Below are positions 19,963-29,377 of a DNA stretch of 64,000 nucleotides, piece after piece. The notes under the pieces are model-generated. The model was given only the letters and a program-made list of their open reading frames with translations, ran no database searches and was not told the origin of the DNA. The DNA is taken from assembly GCF_001907675.1 (NCBI RefSeq), contig NZ_MPNT01000018.1:1-64000 (forward strand), read 5' to 3'. Source of the DNA: Mycobacterium paraffinicum. GTDB lineage: Bacteria > Actinomycetota > Actinomycetes > Mycobacteriales > Mycobacteriaceae. Positions within the stretch are counted from its first letter, which is position 1. Each line of letters begins with the position of its first letter. Position numbers and translations under genes: made by a program.

Positions 19963-20841
19963 TCAGTCGAGAATCGGGTCCAGGCCGTCGACCTCGTTCA
20001 GCGCGGCCAGCAACGCGTCGGCGATTCCCGGCGCGGCGGCCAGCACCAGCCCGGCGCCCTCGATGTCGCTCGGCGGCAAGGTAACTCGCGCCCCCGCCTC
20101 GGCCGCGATCAGTGCGCCGGCGGCGCAATCCCACGGCTGCAGGCCGTGCTCGTAGAACGCGTCGAGCCGGCCCGCCGCGACCATGCACAAATCGAGCGCG
20201 GCCGAACCGATGCGACGAACGTCGCGGACCACCGGCAGCAGCCGCGCCAACAACGCCGCCTGCGTCGCCCGGCGCTGCCGGGAATAGCCGAAACCGGTGC
20301 CCAGCAACGCCATCGACAAGTCGTCGACCGCGGCGCACCGCAACGGCCGGGTCCCTTCCTCGTCGATGACGTGTGCGCCCTGTCCCGTCGCCGCCGAGTA
20401 CACGCGGTTGCCGACGACGTCGGCCACCGCACCCGCCACCGACACGCCGTCGACCTGAACGCCGACCGACACCGCGTATGCGGGAATGCCGTAGACGAAG
20501 TTCACCGTGCCGTCGATGGGATCGAGCACCCAGGTGACCGCGCCCGCGGGCGTGCAGGCCGGATCGGCCGGCCCGCCGCCTTCCTCGCCGAGAATCGGGT
20601 CGCCCGGCCGCAATTCGGCCAGTCGATCCCGCAGCAGGCGCTCCGTCTCGGTGTCGACGACGGTCACCGGATCGGTGGGGGTGCTCTTCGACCGCACCGC
20701 CCCGCCTACTGGAGATGTCGAGCCCGCCGCGGCCGCGCCGAACACCTCGGCGCGGCGGCGCCGCACGAACGCCGCGGCTTGGGTCGCCAACGACTCGGCC
20801 ACCGTGCGCAACCGGGCGGGCTCGTCCTGAGGGCGGGTCAC
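19963..20841 (-). CDS. suhB: Inositol monophosphatase family protein SuhB
   Basis: A 292-residue Mg2+-dependent phosphatase. The metal-binding motifs are clear: GEEGGG with upstream DPVTVVDTETE, DPIDGTVNFVYG (residues ~107-118) and the C-terminal QPWDCAAGALIAAEAGA. It should release inositol from inositol monophosphate for phosphatidylinositol lipids and mycothiol. The length matches Rv2701c (290). Confidence 0.95.
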   Translation of the reverse strand: MTRPQDEPARLRTVAESLATQAAAFVRRRRAEVFGAAAAGSTSPVGGAVRSKSTPTDPVTVVDTETERLLRDRLAELRPGDPILGEEGGGPADPACTPAGAVTWVLDPIDGTVNFVYGIPAYAVSVGVQVDGVSVAGAVADVVGNRVYSAATGQGAHVIDEEGTRPLRCAAVDDLSMALLGTGFGYSRQRRATQAALLARLLPVVRDVRRIGSAALDLCMVAAGRLDAFYEHGLQPWDCAAGALIAAEAGARVTLPPSDIEGAGLVLAAAPGIADALLAALNEVDGLDPILD

Positions 20842-20945
20842 CGGTCTATCGCATCACAGGCGGCACGGCCCCCGCAGATGCCCCGTCGCCACATCGGCGC
20901 CGGGCTAAGGTGGGCGGACAGCCAAAGTCACGCCCAGGAGCTTCG

Positions 20946-21755
20946 ATGACCAGCACCGACTCGACCACGGATACGCCCGGCACCGGCACCGCCGTCGGCA
21001 CCCCACAGCGTCGGGGGTTCGGCATCGACGTCGGCGGCAGCGGCATCAAGGGCGGCATCGTCGACATGGACACCGGGCAGCTGATCGGCGAGCGGGTCAA
21101 GCTGTTGACCCCGCAGCCGGCGACGCCCGCGGCGGTCGCCAAGACCATCGCCGAGGTCGTCAACGCGTTCGGCTGGACCGGCCCGCTCGGGGTGACCTAT
21201 CCGGGTGTGGTGACGCACGGCGTCGTCCAGACGGCGGCCAACGTCGACAAATCCTGGATCGGCGCCAACGCGCGCGACATCATCAGCACCGAGCTGGGCG
21301 GCCAGGACGTCACGGTGCTCAACGACGCCGACGCCGCCGGGCTGGCCGAGGAACACTACGGCGCGGGCAGAAACCAGTCCGGCCTGGTCGTGTTGCTGAC
21401 GTTCGGCACCGGGATCGGCTCCGCGGTCATCCACAACGGCACGCTGATCCCGAATACCGAGTTCGGGCATCTCGAGGTCGGCGGCAAGGAGGCCGAGCAG
21501 CGGGCGGCGTCGTCGGTCAAAGAGAAGAACGGCTGGACCTTCGAGAAGTGGGCCAAGCAGGTCACCCGCGTGCTGGTGGCCATCGAGAACGCGGTCTGGC
21601 CGGACCTGTTCATCGCCGGCGGCGGCATCAGCCGCAAGGCCGACAGGTGGCTACCGCTGCTCGAAAACCGCACCCCGGTGGTGGCTGCGGCCCTGCTCAA
21701 CACCGCCGGGATAGTGGGCGCGGCCATGGCATCGACCTCCGACGTGACCCACTGA
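20946..21755 (+). CDS. ppgK: Polyphosphate glucokinase (ROK family)
   Basis: A 269-residue kinase that phosphorylates glucose using polyphosphate or ATP. ROK/ASKHA motifs: GIDVGGSGIKGG (phosphate-1, near residue 27), LNDADAAGLAEEHYG (catalytic Asp) and LTFGTGIGSAV (phosphate-2); the C-terminal part carries FIAGGGISRK. The ATG at 20946 has AGGAG 6 bases upstream. It precedes sigA, as in H37Rv (Rv2702). Confidence 0.96.
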   Translation: MTSTDSTTDTPGTGTAVGTPQRRGFGIDVGGSGIKGGIVDMDTGQLIGERVKLLTPQPATPAAVAKTIAEVVNAFGWTGPLGVTYPGVVTHGVVQTAANVDKSWIGANARDIISTELGGQDVTVLNDADAAGLAEEHYGAGRNQSGLVVLLTFGTGIGSAVIHNGTLIPNTEFGHLEVGGKEAEQRAASSVKEKNGWTFEKWAKQVTRVLVAIENAVWPDLFIAGGGISRKADRWLPLLENRTPVVAAALLNTAGIVGAAMASTSDVTH

Positions 21756-21932
21756 TTTTTCCCGGCGGAGCCGTTCGACCGCCGACTGTCGTTACAATGG
21801 TCATCGGCGACCGCCCGAACGATATAGCGTGCAAGAATCCACGCTGATCCAACGCCGACATCGACATAGCAGACACTTTCGGTTAACCATGCCCAATACA
21901 CACCGAAGGTGAGCCCAAACGAAGGGGTGTAA
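21756..21932 (+). promoter_or_regulatory. sigA upstream region with -10 box TACAAT
   Basis: A 177-base gap between ppgK and sigA. TACAAT at 21792-21797 is a good -10 hexamer, about 130 bases before the sigA GTG, which would give a long leader. No convincing -35 is seen. TTCGGT near 21871 and ACCGAA near 21900 could pair in the leader. AAGGGG about 10 bases before the GTG can act as ribosome binding site. Confidence 0.4.
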
Positions 21933-23414
<1,482 letters not shown>

Positions 23415-23552
23415 AGACCCGCGCCGAATCCTTTGCGGCACAACATTTTCGACCACCTGCAGAGATTCGGTCGCGCCGACCTGGACCACCGCCTCAGGAC
23501 AAATAGACCCGGCCCGCACGGCGGCGCGTGCACAGCCGTCCAGCCAGTAGCG

Positions 23553-24323
23553 TTAGTCCTCTGCTGCGCCTGTGACGGCGAGGATGGTCCTCGCGACAAG
23601 CTCCGGATCGTCGAGCATCGGCACGTGGCCGACGCCGGGCAGGACGGAGAACACCGCGCCTGGTAGGCGTTCTTTGACGGTCATCTCGTACAGCTCGATG
23701 GGATGGACTCTGTCCTTTTCCGGCCACGCGATTGTGATCGGGCATGGCAGCGCATTCATCGCGAGGACTTGTTCGTCACCGCTGCGCAGGACGTCGTTGA
23801 TGATGCCGCATCCGAGAGCATCGTTGGCGATCTCGAGGGCTCGGGCGGCGCTGATTCGATCCGCACGCCACGCTAAGTCACGCATCGCTTGTCGACGGAG
23901 GCGCGGCGACTTCACAACCAAGGGAGTAACCCGATGGGCGAGTCGGCTCATCGCCGCGATTCGTCGCCCCCTCGTCATGACCCGCTCCCGAAGTGCATCC
24001 GTCCACAGCCCAGCTGGCGAGAAGGCGGCGACCGAGGCTGCACGTCCGCGACGAGCTAATTCCAGCGCAACGAATCCGCCCATGGAATTGCCAGCCAGAT
24101 GCGGCCGCTTTAGACCCTGCTGATCCAGATAAAGCTCGGTGGCATCGATCACGTCCCATATCGTCACTGGACGTCGTTGCACGGGCGGCCCACCCCGGTG
24201 ACCAATCGCGGTCGGTGTGAATACTTCATGGTGGACGGCAACCAGTGGGACCGTTTCCTGCCAGGCGCTGGCTGACATTGAGAGACCATGCAACAGCACC
24301 AGCGGCGAACGCTGCGGAGCCAC
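23553..24323 (-). CDS. Alpha/beta hydrolase, accessory gene between sigA and the RidA gene
   Basis: A 256-residue alpha/beta-hydrolase. The oxyanion segment LVLLHGLSMSASAW is at the N-terminus, the nucleophile elbow GNSMGGFVAL carries Ser near residue 90, the acid is probably in the PEKDRVHP loop, and His in GVGHVPML near residue 235. The substrate is unknown. It starts with GTG at 24323 without a clear ribosome binding site. H37Rv has no gene here between sigA and Rv2704, and the DNA looks less GC-rich than its neighbours, so it is probably an acquired gene. Confidence 0.82.
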   Translation of the reverse strand: MAPQRSPLVLLHGLSMSASAWQETVPLVAVHHEVFTPTAIGHRGGPPVQRRPVTIWDVIDATELYLDQQGLKRPHLAGNSMGGFVALELARRGRAASVAAFSPAGLWTDALRERVMTRGRRIAAMSRLAHRVTPLVVKSPRLRRQAMRDLAWRADRISAARALEIANDALGCGIINDVLRSGDEQVLAMNALPCPITIAWPEKDRVHPIELYEMTVKERLPGAVFSVLPGVGHVPMLDDPELVARTILAVTGAAED

Positions 24324-24621
24324 GGGGTCAAGTCTGGCACAGGTCGGTCCGCTCGAATTGGCAAAATCTCAAGTCTGCCAAGCCGTGTCCTTGTAGTGGG
24401 GTTCTCTCGCTGCAATTTCTACGAGCAAAGGCATTCGGGGCACACCGCTACCCCATAGCTGCGTTTATGCAGGAGCGCGCTTGGTTGGCGCACCGTTAGC
24501 TCGCGACTGCCTCGACTAAGCGACCGGCCGTCGGATCGCCGGACTGATTGGCACGCAAGGACACTCGGCCCGACCGGAAAATCCGTCGCGCCGGCGACGC
24601 CGGCCGTCGTACGGTGGCGGC
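24324..24621. other. 298-base gap, no supported gene
   Basis: Between two divergent genes. Short open frames here have no ribosome binding site or family features. The first ~180 bases are noticeably AT-richer than the surroundings, like the adjacent hydrolase gene, and the RidA promoter is at its right end. Confidence 0.5.
24610..24615 (+). promoter_or_regulatory. -10 box TACGGT of a probable leaderless ridA-type transcript
   Basis: TACGGT is followed by 6 bases and the ATG at 24622, with no ribosome binding site. Confidence 0.45.
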
Positions 24622-25029
24622 ATGAACCGCACCCTGGTCTCCTCCGGCTCCGAGTTCGAGACGGCCGTCGGCTATTCGCGCGCCGTCCGGGTCGGACCGC
24701 ACGTGTGGGTGGCCGGGACCACCGGCGCCGGGCCGGCCGGCGACATCGCGACCCAGACCCGAGACGCGTTGCGCCGCATCGAGATTGCACTCGGCCAGGC
24801 GGGCGCGGCGCTGACCGACGTGGTCCGCACCCGCATCTACGTCACCGCCATCACCCGCTGGCGCGAGGTGGCGGCGGTGCACGCCGAGGTGTTCGGTGAC
24901 ATCCGCCCGGCGGCCACCATGGTGCAGGTGTCGGCACTGATCGCGCCGGGACTGCTGGTGGAGATCGAAGCCGACGCCTACGTGGAACCGGCGACCGGCG
25001 GGAAGGTGCCGTCGGGGGCCGGCCGGTAG
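24622..25029 (+). CDS. RidA/YjgF/YER057c/UK114 family protein (Rv2704-like)
   Basis: A 135-residue RidA-superfamily protein. The family's conserved C-terminal signature is visible as FGDIRPAATMVQVSALIAPGLLVEIEADAYV; the arginine (Arg of DIRPA) binds the carboxylate of imine/enamine intermediates in true RidA deaminases. It may hydrolyse reactive enamines, but the subgroup is not settled. Its last 52 bases overlap the convergent DUF952 gene. Confidence 0.88.
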   Translation: MNRTLVSSGSEFETAVGYSRAVRVGPHVWVAGTTGAGPAGDIATQTRDALRRIEIALGQAGAALTDVVRTRIYVTAITRWREVAAVHAEVFGDIRPAATMVQVSALIAPGLLVEIEADAYVEPATGGKVPSGAGR

Positions 25030-25343
25030 TCGGTGACCCGAATCACAGCGCCCGTGGGCAGCGGGCCGTACAGGTGCGGGAACAGCATCGACTCCGGATC
25101 CGTCGCTACGCCTGGCTCCCATCGAACTTCGGAGTCCAGCCGCGCCGGGTCGATGTGCAGCAACACCAAATCATCGCGCCCGCGGTAGAGCCGGTTGGCC
25201 GGCAAATGGACCTGCTCGGGCGCCGAAAGATGGATGAACTGGCCACCGCCGGACGCGTCGGGGCGAATCTCGCCGGCGGCGAGGGCACGCGACCACTCGT
25301 CACGCCCGCACAGATGTAACAGCAGGTCAGGAGCGAAAGTCAC
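24978..25343 (-). CDS. DUF952 family protein (Rv2705c-like)
   Basis: A 121-residue protein of the DUF952 family, with the features LLHLCGRDEWSRALAAGEIRP, FIHLSAPEQVHLPANRLY and FPHLYGPLPTGAVIRV. Members resemble small glutathione-transferase-like or ADP-ribosyl-fold proteins, with the function unknown. The GTG at 25343 is preceded on its strand by a TACAGT -10 box. It overlaps the 3' end of the RidA gene by 52 bases on the opposite strand, an unusually long convergent overlap. Confidence 0.85.
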   Translation of the reverse strand: MTFAPDLLLHLCGRDEWSRALAAGEIRPDASGGGQFIHLSAPEQVHLPANRLYRGRDDLVLLHIDPARLDSEVRWEPGVATDPESMLFPHLYGPLPTGAVIRVTDYRPAPDGTFPPVAGST

Positions 25344-25351
25344 GGATGACA

Positions 25352-25357
25352 ACTGTA
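25352..25357 (-). promoter_or_regulatory. -10 box TACAGT for the DUF952 gene
   Basis: On the minus strand TACAGT is 8 bases before the GTG at 25343, consistent with a leaderless transcript. Confidence 0.4.
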
Positions 25358-25418
25358 GAGAGTTCTTCGAAACGAAACGTTTACAGGTCGTGAGAAACGA
25401 CACACCCGATAACGATCG

Positions 25419-25445
25419 GGGAACAACGCAAAAACCCCATACGTC
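25419..25445 (+). promoter_or_regulatory. Candidate ECF-sigma promoter GGGAAC-N17-CGTC upstream of the DUF7455 gene
   Basis: GGGAAC at 25419-25424 and CGTC at 25442-25445 are separated by 17 bases, the same geometry as the sigB and clgR promoters in this window but with CGTC instead of CGTT. It lies 34 bases before the ATG at 25480. Confidence 0.4.
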
Positions 25446-25479
25446 TGAGAGAGTGAATAAAAGCAAGAACGGAGAAGCC

Positions 25480-25665
25480 ATGAATGCAACTCTGACCAGT
25501 CCCGAGCTAACGCGTGCGGACCGCTGCGACCGCTGCGGTGCCGCTGCTCGAGTCCGTGCCACGCTGCCTTCAGGAGCTGAGCTTCTCTTCTGCCAGCATC
25601 ACGCCAACGAGCACGAGGCGAAGCTGACTGAGCTTGCCGCCGTCCTGGAGGTCAGCGGAAGCTAG
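25480..25665 (+). CDS. Small DUF7455-type zinc-finger protein
   Basis: A 61-residue protein with a probable zinc site C-x2-C (DRCDRCG) and C-x2-H (FCQHHANEH). It matches a small conserved actinobacterial family (DUF7455) of unknown function. The ATG at 25480 has GGAG 5-6 bases upstream, and longer upstream reading lacks family similarity. The preceding 130 bases are AT-rich and hold an ECF-like promoter. Confidence 0.85.
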   Translation: MNATLTSPELTRADRCDRCGAAARVRATLPSGAELLFCQHHANEHEAKLTELAAVLEVSGS

Positions 25666-25730
25666 CTCCGCCGAACTCACCCCTCGCCAATGCGGGCGAG
25701 TCGGTCGGTCTTCGGTAATGCTGGACGGGT

Positions 25731-26702
25731 ATGAGCGATCAAGTCGCAAGACCGTCGCGCCATCACATCTGGCGACTCACTCTGAGGACCCTCTCGAAAA
25801 GTTGGGATGACTCCATCTTTTCCGAGTCGGCCCAGGCGGGTTTCTGGTCGGCGCTGTCGCTGCCGCCACTGATGCTGGGGATGCTGGGCAGCCTCGCCTA
25901 TGTGGCGCCGCTGTTCGGACCGGACACGTTGACGGCGATCGAGAAGAGCGTCATCTCGGCGATCGGCAGCTTCTTCTCGCCCAGCGTCGTCAACGAGATC
26001 ATCGAGCCGACCATCCGGGACGTCACCGCCAACGCCCGTGGCGAGGTGGTGTCGGTCGGTTTCCTGATCTCGATGTGGGCGGGGTCGTCGGCCATCTCGT
26101 CCTACGTCGACGCGGTGGTGGAGGCGCACGACCAGACCCCGTTGCGGCATCCCGTGCGGCAGCGGCTTTTTGCCCTGTTCCTCTACATCGTGATGCTGGT
26201 GTTCGTGGTGGGGGCCGCGCCGGTGTTGGTGGTGGGTCCGCGCAAGGTGAGCGAGCACATCCCGGACGGCCTGGAAAACGTCCTCCGCTACGGCTATTAC
26301 CCCGCGCTGATCCTCGGACTGCTGGTCGGGATCGTCATCCTGTATCGGGTGGCGCTGCCCCAGCCGCTACCGACGCACCGGCTGATCTTCGGCGCCGTGC
26401 TCGCCATGGCGGTCTTCCTGATCGCCACCCTGGGCTTGCGGGTCTACCTGCGGTGGATCACCAGCACGGGCTACACCTACGGCGCGCTGTCCACCCCGAT
26501 CGCGTTCCTGCTGTTCGCGTTCTTCGGCGGTTTCGCCGTCATGCTGGGCGCCGAGTTCAACGCCGCGATCCAAGAGGAGTTCCCCGCGCCGAAGACGCAC
26601 GCGCACCGGCTGCGCAAGTGGCTGCAATCGCGCATCACTCCGGTGCGGGAAACGGCGGTTCCTCCGCCGGAGCCGGCGGCCGCCGACAAGGCGGCGCTGT
26701 GA
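25731..26702 (+). CDS. YihY/virulence factor BrkB family membrane protein (Rv2707-like)
   Basis: A 323-residue integral membrane protein with about six helices, among them ALFLYIVMLVFVVGAAPVLVV and ALILGLLVGIVILYRVALP. The family hallmark region near the end, YTYGALSTPIAFLLFAFF and the following GAEFNAAI, is present. Despite the old name RNase BN it is a membrane protein of unclear function. The C-terminal tail is cytosolic and basic. The ATG at 25731 gives nearly the H37Rv length (324). Confidence 0.92.
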   Translation: MSDQVARPSRHHIWRLTLRTLSKSWDDSIFSESAQAGFWSALSLPPLMLGMLGSLAYVAPLFGPDTLTAIEKSVISAIGSFFSPSVVNEIIEPTIRDVTANARGEVVSVGFLISMWAGSSAISSYVDAVVEAHDQTPLRHPVRQRLFALFLYIVMLVFVVGAAPVLVVGPRKVSEHIPDGLENVLRYGYYPALILGLLVGIVILYRVALPQPLPTHRLIFGAVLAMAVFLIATLGLRVYLRWITSTGYTYGALSTPIAFLLFAFFGGFAVMLGAEFNAAIQEEFPAPKTHAHRLRKWLQSRITPVRETAVPPPEPAAADKAAL

Positions 26703-26721
26703 CGGCCGGGCCGCCGCCGAG

Positions 26722-26970
26722 CTAGTCCTTCTTCATCCGGTCGTAGATCTGCTTGCAATCCGGGCAAACCGGCGAGCCCGGCTTGGCCGCCTTGGTGACG
26801 GGGAACACTTCCCCGCACAACGCCACCACGTGGTTTCCCATGACCGCGCTCTCCGCGATCTTGTCCTTTTTGACGTAGTGGAAGTACTTCGGCGTATCGC
26901 TGCCGGTCCCGTCGTCGACGCGTTCGTCGGTGTCGGTGCGCTCGATCGTCTGGGTCTGCATACCTGACAT
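26722..26970 (-). CDS. DUF3039 family protein (Rv2708c-like)
   Basis: An 82-residue protein, the length of Rv2708c. The conserved core YFHYVKKDKIAESAVMG is followed by CGEVFPVTKAAKPGSPVCPDCKQIYD, with three cysteines (C, C-x2-C) likely to bind metal. The function is unknown. The ATG at 26970 is chosen for length; an in-frame ATG at 26961 is an alternative. Confidence 0.88.
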   Translation of the reverse strand: MSGMQTQTIERTDTDERVDDGTGSDTPKYFHYVKKDKIAESAVMGNHVVALCGEVFPVTKAAKPGSPVCPDCKQIYDRMKKD

Positions 26971-27024
26971 TGTGCCCCGTAACTCGCTTGTGCCGGAATC
27001 CCGGTGGTGTGGGACAGTGGAAGA

Positions 27025-27432
27025 ATGACGCGCGGCTCCGAATTGGGGTTCGACGATGATGGCAGGCCGATCCTCATCACCGCCGCAGCACCTTCCTATG
27101 AAGAACAGCACCGTGCACGGGTGCGTAAATACCTGACGCTGATGGGATTCCGAATCCCGGCACTCATCCTGGCCGCCGTCGCGTACGGCGCATGGCACAA
27201 CGGTCTCATCTCGCTGGCGATCGTGGCCGTGTCGATCCCGTTGCCTTGGATGGCCGTGCTGATCGCCAACGACCGGCCGCCGCGCAGCGCCGACGAGCCG
27301 CGTCGGTTTGACGACGCCCGGCGGCGCACCCCGCTGTTCCCGACGGCCGAGCGGCTGGCGCTCGAGTCGCGGCGCCACCCACAACCGGGCTGGCCCCCCG
27401 GCCCGGGCGACGACATCGGTCACTCGCGCTGA
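27025..27432 (+). CDS. DUF3099 family membrane protein (Rv2709-like)
   Basis: A 135-residue protein. The conserved N-terminal segment ILITAAAPSYEEQHRARVRKYL precedes two transmembrane helices (about residues 43-62 and 66-84), and a basic, proline-rich cytosolic tail follows. The function is unknown. The ATG at 27025 is preceded closely by GGAAGA; a GTG at 27004 would add seven residues. Confidence 0.85.
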   Translation: MTRGSELGFDDDGRPILITAAAPSYEEQHRARVRKYLTLMGFRIPALILAAVAYGAWHNGLISLAIVAVSIPLPWMAVLIANDRPPRSADEPRRFDDARRRTPLFPTAERLALESRRHPQPGWPPGPGDDIGHSR

Positions 27433-27518
27433 CAAGGGCATCGCTCCCGACTTCTTAGGACATTCTCAGGTCGGCGGCACATTTGTGCACGTCAAGACGT
27501 GTGATATGACAAGGCGCT

Positions 27519-27545
27519 GGGAACTCTCTGGGCTGATCTGTCGTT
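27519..27545 (+). promoter_or_regulatory. SigE/SigH-type promoter of sigB, GGGAAC-N17-CGTT
   Basis: GGGAAC at 27519-27524 and CGTT at 27542-27545, spacer 17, about 39 bases before the sigB ATG. This matches the consensus read by the ECF sigma factors SigE, SigH and SigL, which are known to drive sigB in M. tuberculosis. Confidence 0.88.
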
Positions 27546-27583
27546 TAACTCGATGACAGCACAAAGCCGAATGGGAGGTCGCT

Positions 27584-28543
27584 ATGGCGAACGCGAGCAC
27601 GAGCAGATTTGACGGCGATCTGGATGCTCAGAGCCCCGCAGCGGACCTCGTGCGCGTTTATCTCAATGGCATCGGTAAGACGGCGCTGCTGAACGCGGCG
27701 GGTGAAGTTGAACTGGCCAAGCGCATCGAGGCCGGGCTCTACGCCGAGCACCTGCTCGAAACCCGTAAGCGCCTCGGGGAGAACCGCCGACGCGACCTCG
27801 AGGCCGTAGTCCGCGATGGCCAGGCCGCGCGCCGCCACCTGCTGGAAGCGAACCTGCGGCTGGTGGTGTCGCTGGCCAAGCGCTACACCGGTCGCGGCAT
27901 GCCGCTGCTGGACCTGATCCAGGAGGGCAACCTGGGCCTGATTCGCGCGATGGAAAAGTTCGACTACACAAAGGGATTCAAGTTCTCCACCTACGCCACG
28001 TGGTGGATTCGTCAGGCCATCACCCGCGGCATGGCGGATCAGAGCCGCACCATCCGCCTGCCCGTGCATCTGGTCGAGCAGGTCAACAAGCTGGCGCGGA
28101 TCAAGCGGGAGATGCACCAGAACCTGGGCCGGGAGGCCACCGACGAGGAACTGGCCGCCGAGTCCGGCATCCCGGTCGAGAAGATCAACGACCTGCTCGA
28201 GCACAGCCGCGACCCGGTCAGCCTGGACATGCCGGTCGGCTCCGAAGAGGAGGCCCCGCTGGGCGACTTCATCGAGGACGCCGAGGCGATGTCCGCGGAG
28301 AACGCGGTGATCGCCGAGCTGCTGCACACCGACATCCGCAGCGTGCTCGCCACTCTCGACGAGCGCGAGCACCAGGTGATCCGGTTGCGCTTCGGCCTGG
28401 ACGACGGCCAGCCGCGCACCCTGGACCAGATCGGAAAGCTGTTCGGCCTGTCGCGCGAGCGGGTCCGCCAGATCGAGCGGGACGTAATGTCCAAACTCCG
28501 CCACGGCGAACGCGCCGACCGGCTACGGTCGTACGCAAGCTAG
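27584..28543 (+). CDS. sigB: RNA polymerase sigma factor SigB
   Basis: A 319-residue group 2 sigma factor, nearly the H37Rv length (323). It lacks the long N-terminal region of SigA but has the same regions 2-4: [59 protein letters not shown] and [17 protein letters not shown]. It directs general stress and stationary-phase genes. An ECF-type promoter lies upstream and a strong hairpin lies downstream before ideR. A GGAGG ribosome binding site precedes the ATG. Confidence 0.97.
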   Translation: MANASTSRFDGDLDAQSPAADLVRVYLNGIGKTALLNAAGEVELAKRIEAGLYAEHLLETRKRLGENRRRDLEAVVRDGQAARRHLLEANLRLVVSLAKRYTGRGMPLLDLIQEGNLGLIRAMEKFDYTKGFKFSTYATWWIRQAITRGMADQSRTIRLPVHLVEQVNKLARIKREMHQNLGREATDEELAAESGIPVEKINDLLEHSRDPVSLDMPVGSEEEAPLGDFIEDAEAMSAENAVIAELLHTDIRSVLATLDEREHQVIRLRFGLDDGQPRTLDQIGKLFGLSRERVRQIERDVMSKLRHGERADRLRSYAS

Positions 28544-28566
28544 GACCCCTGAGCTAGGTAGCACGA

Positions 28567-28600
28567 CAGTATGCCCGCCGCGGACGCGGCGGGCATACTG
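28567..28600 (+). terminator. Perfect 15-bp hairpin terminator between sigB and ideR
   Basis: CAGTATGCCCGCCGC (28567-28581) pairs perfectly with 28586-28600 around a GGAC loop. It starts 24 bases after the sigB stop and is followed by CTTGTCG rather than a U-tract, the form of hairpin terminator typical of mycobacteria. Confidence 0.85.
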
Positions 28601-28670
28601 CTTGTCGGGGAAGCGTTACACCCATTCACGCAGCTGGCCAAGTAGACTCGGCGTCGATGGAAGGTGCTGA

Positions 28671-29360
28671 ATGAACGACCTGGTTGACACCACCGAGATG
28701 TACTTGCGGACCATCTACGACCTCGAAGAAGAGGGCGTGACGCCGCTTCGGGCCCGGATCGCCGAGCGCCTCGACCAGAGCGGGCCGACTGTCAGCCAAA
28801 CCGTATCCCGGATGGAGCGCGACGGGCTCCTCCACGTCGCCGGCGACCGGCACCTCGAGCTCACCGACAAGGGCCGGGCGCTGGCCGTCGCCGTCATGCG
28901 CAAGCACCGCCTCGCCGAGCGATTGCTGGTCGACGTCATCGGTGTGCCGTGGGAGGAAGTGCACGCCGAGGCATGCCGGTGGGAGCACGTGATGAGCGAG
29001 GACGTCGAACGGCGGCTGGTGAAGGTGCTCAATCACCCGACCACCTCCCCCTTCGGCAACCCGATCCCGGGGCTCCTGGACCTGGGCGTGGGTCCCGAGT
29101 CGGGCGCCGACGACGCCAACCTCGTCCGGCTGACCGAGCTGCCACCCGGATCACCGGTGGCCGTGGTGGTCCGCCAGCTGACCGAACACGTGCAGGGCGA
29201 CATCGACCTGATCACCCGCCTGAAGGACGCCGGCGTCGTCCCCAACGCACGGGTGACCGTCGAGACCGGACCCGCCGGCGTGACCATCGTCATCCCGGGC
29301 CACGAGAACGTCACCCTGCCGCACGAGATGGCGCACGCCGTCAAGGTCGAGAAGGTCTGA
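28671..29360 (+). CDS. ideR: Iron-dependent repressor IdeR
   Basis: A 229-residue DtxR/IdeR-family metalloregulator. The N-terminal winged helix (LVDTTEMYLRTIYDLEEEG to QSGPTVSQTVSRMERDGLL) binds iron boxes. The dimerisation/metal domain includes KHRLAERLLVDVIG, HAEACRWEHVMS and the site residues Cys-x2-Trp-Glu-His. A C-terminal SH3-like domain is present from about residue 150. With Fe2+ it represses siderophore genes and activates storage genes. The ribosome binding site GGAAGG precedes the ATG. Confidence 0.97.
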   Translation: MNDLVDTTEMYLRTIYDLEEEGVTPLRARIAERLDQSGPTVSQTVSRMERDGLLHVAGDRHLELTDKGRALAVAVMRKHRLAERLLVDVIGVPWEEVHAEACRWEHVMSEDVERRLVKVLNHPTTSPFGNPIPGLLDLGVGPESGADDANLVRLTELPPGSPVAVVVRQLTEHVQGDIDLITRLKDAGVVPNARVTVETGPAGVTIVIPGHENVTLPHEMAHAVKVEKV

Positions 29361-29377
29361 CCGGCTGGGTCGTCGGG

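Noticed and set aside
19944..19966. Terminator between cei and suhB
   Set aside because: CTGACG-AAC-CGTCAG is only a 6-bp stem lying over both gene ends; too weak to list as a feature.
25195..25479. Longer N-terminus for the DUF7455-type protein
   Set aside because: Upstream codons are antisense to the DUF952 gene, and the ATG at 25480 has its own ribosome binding site and promoter.
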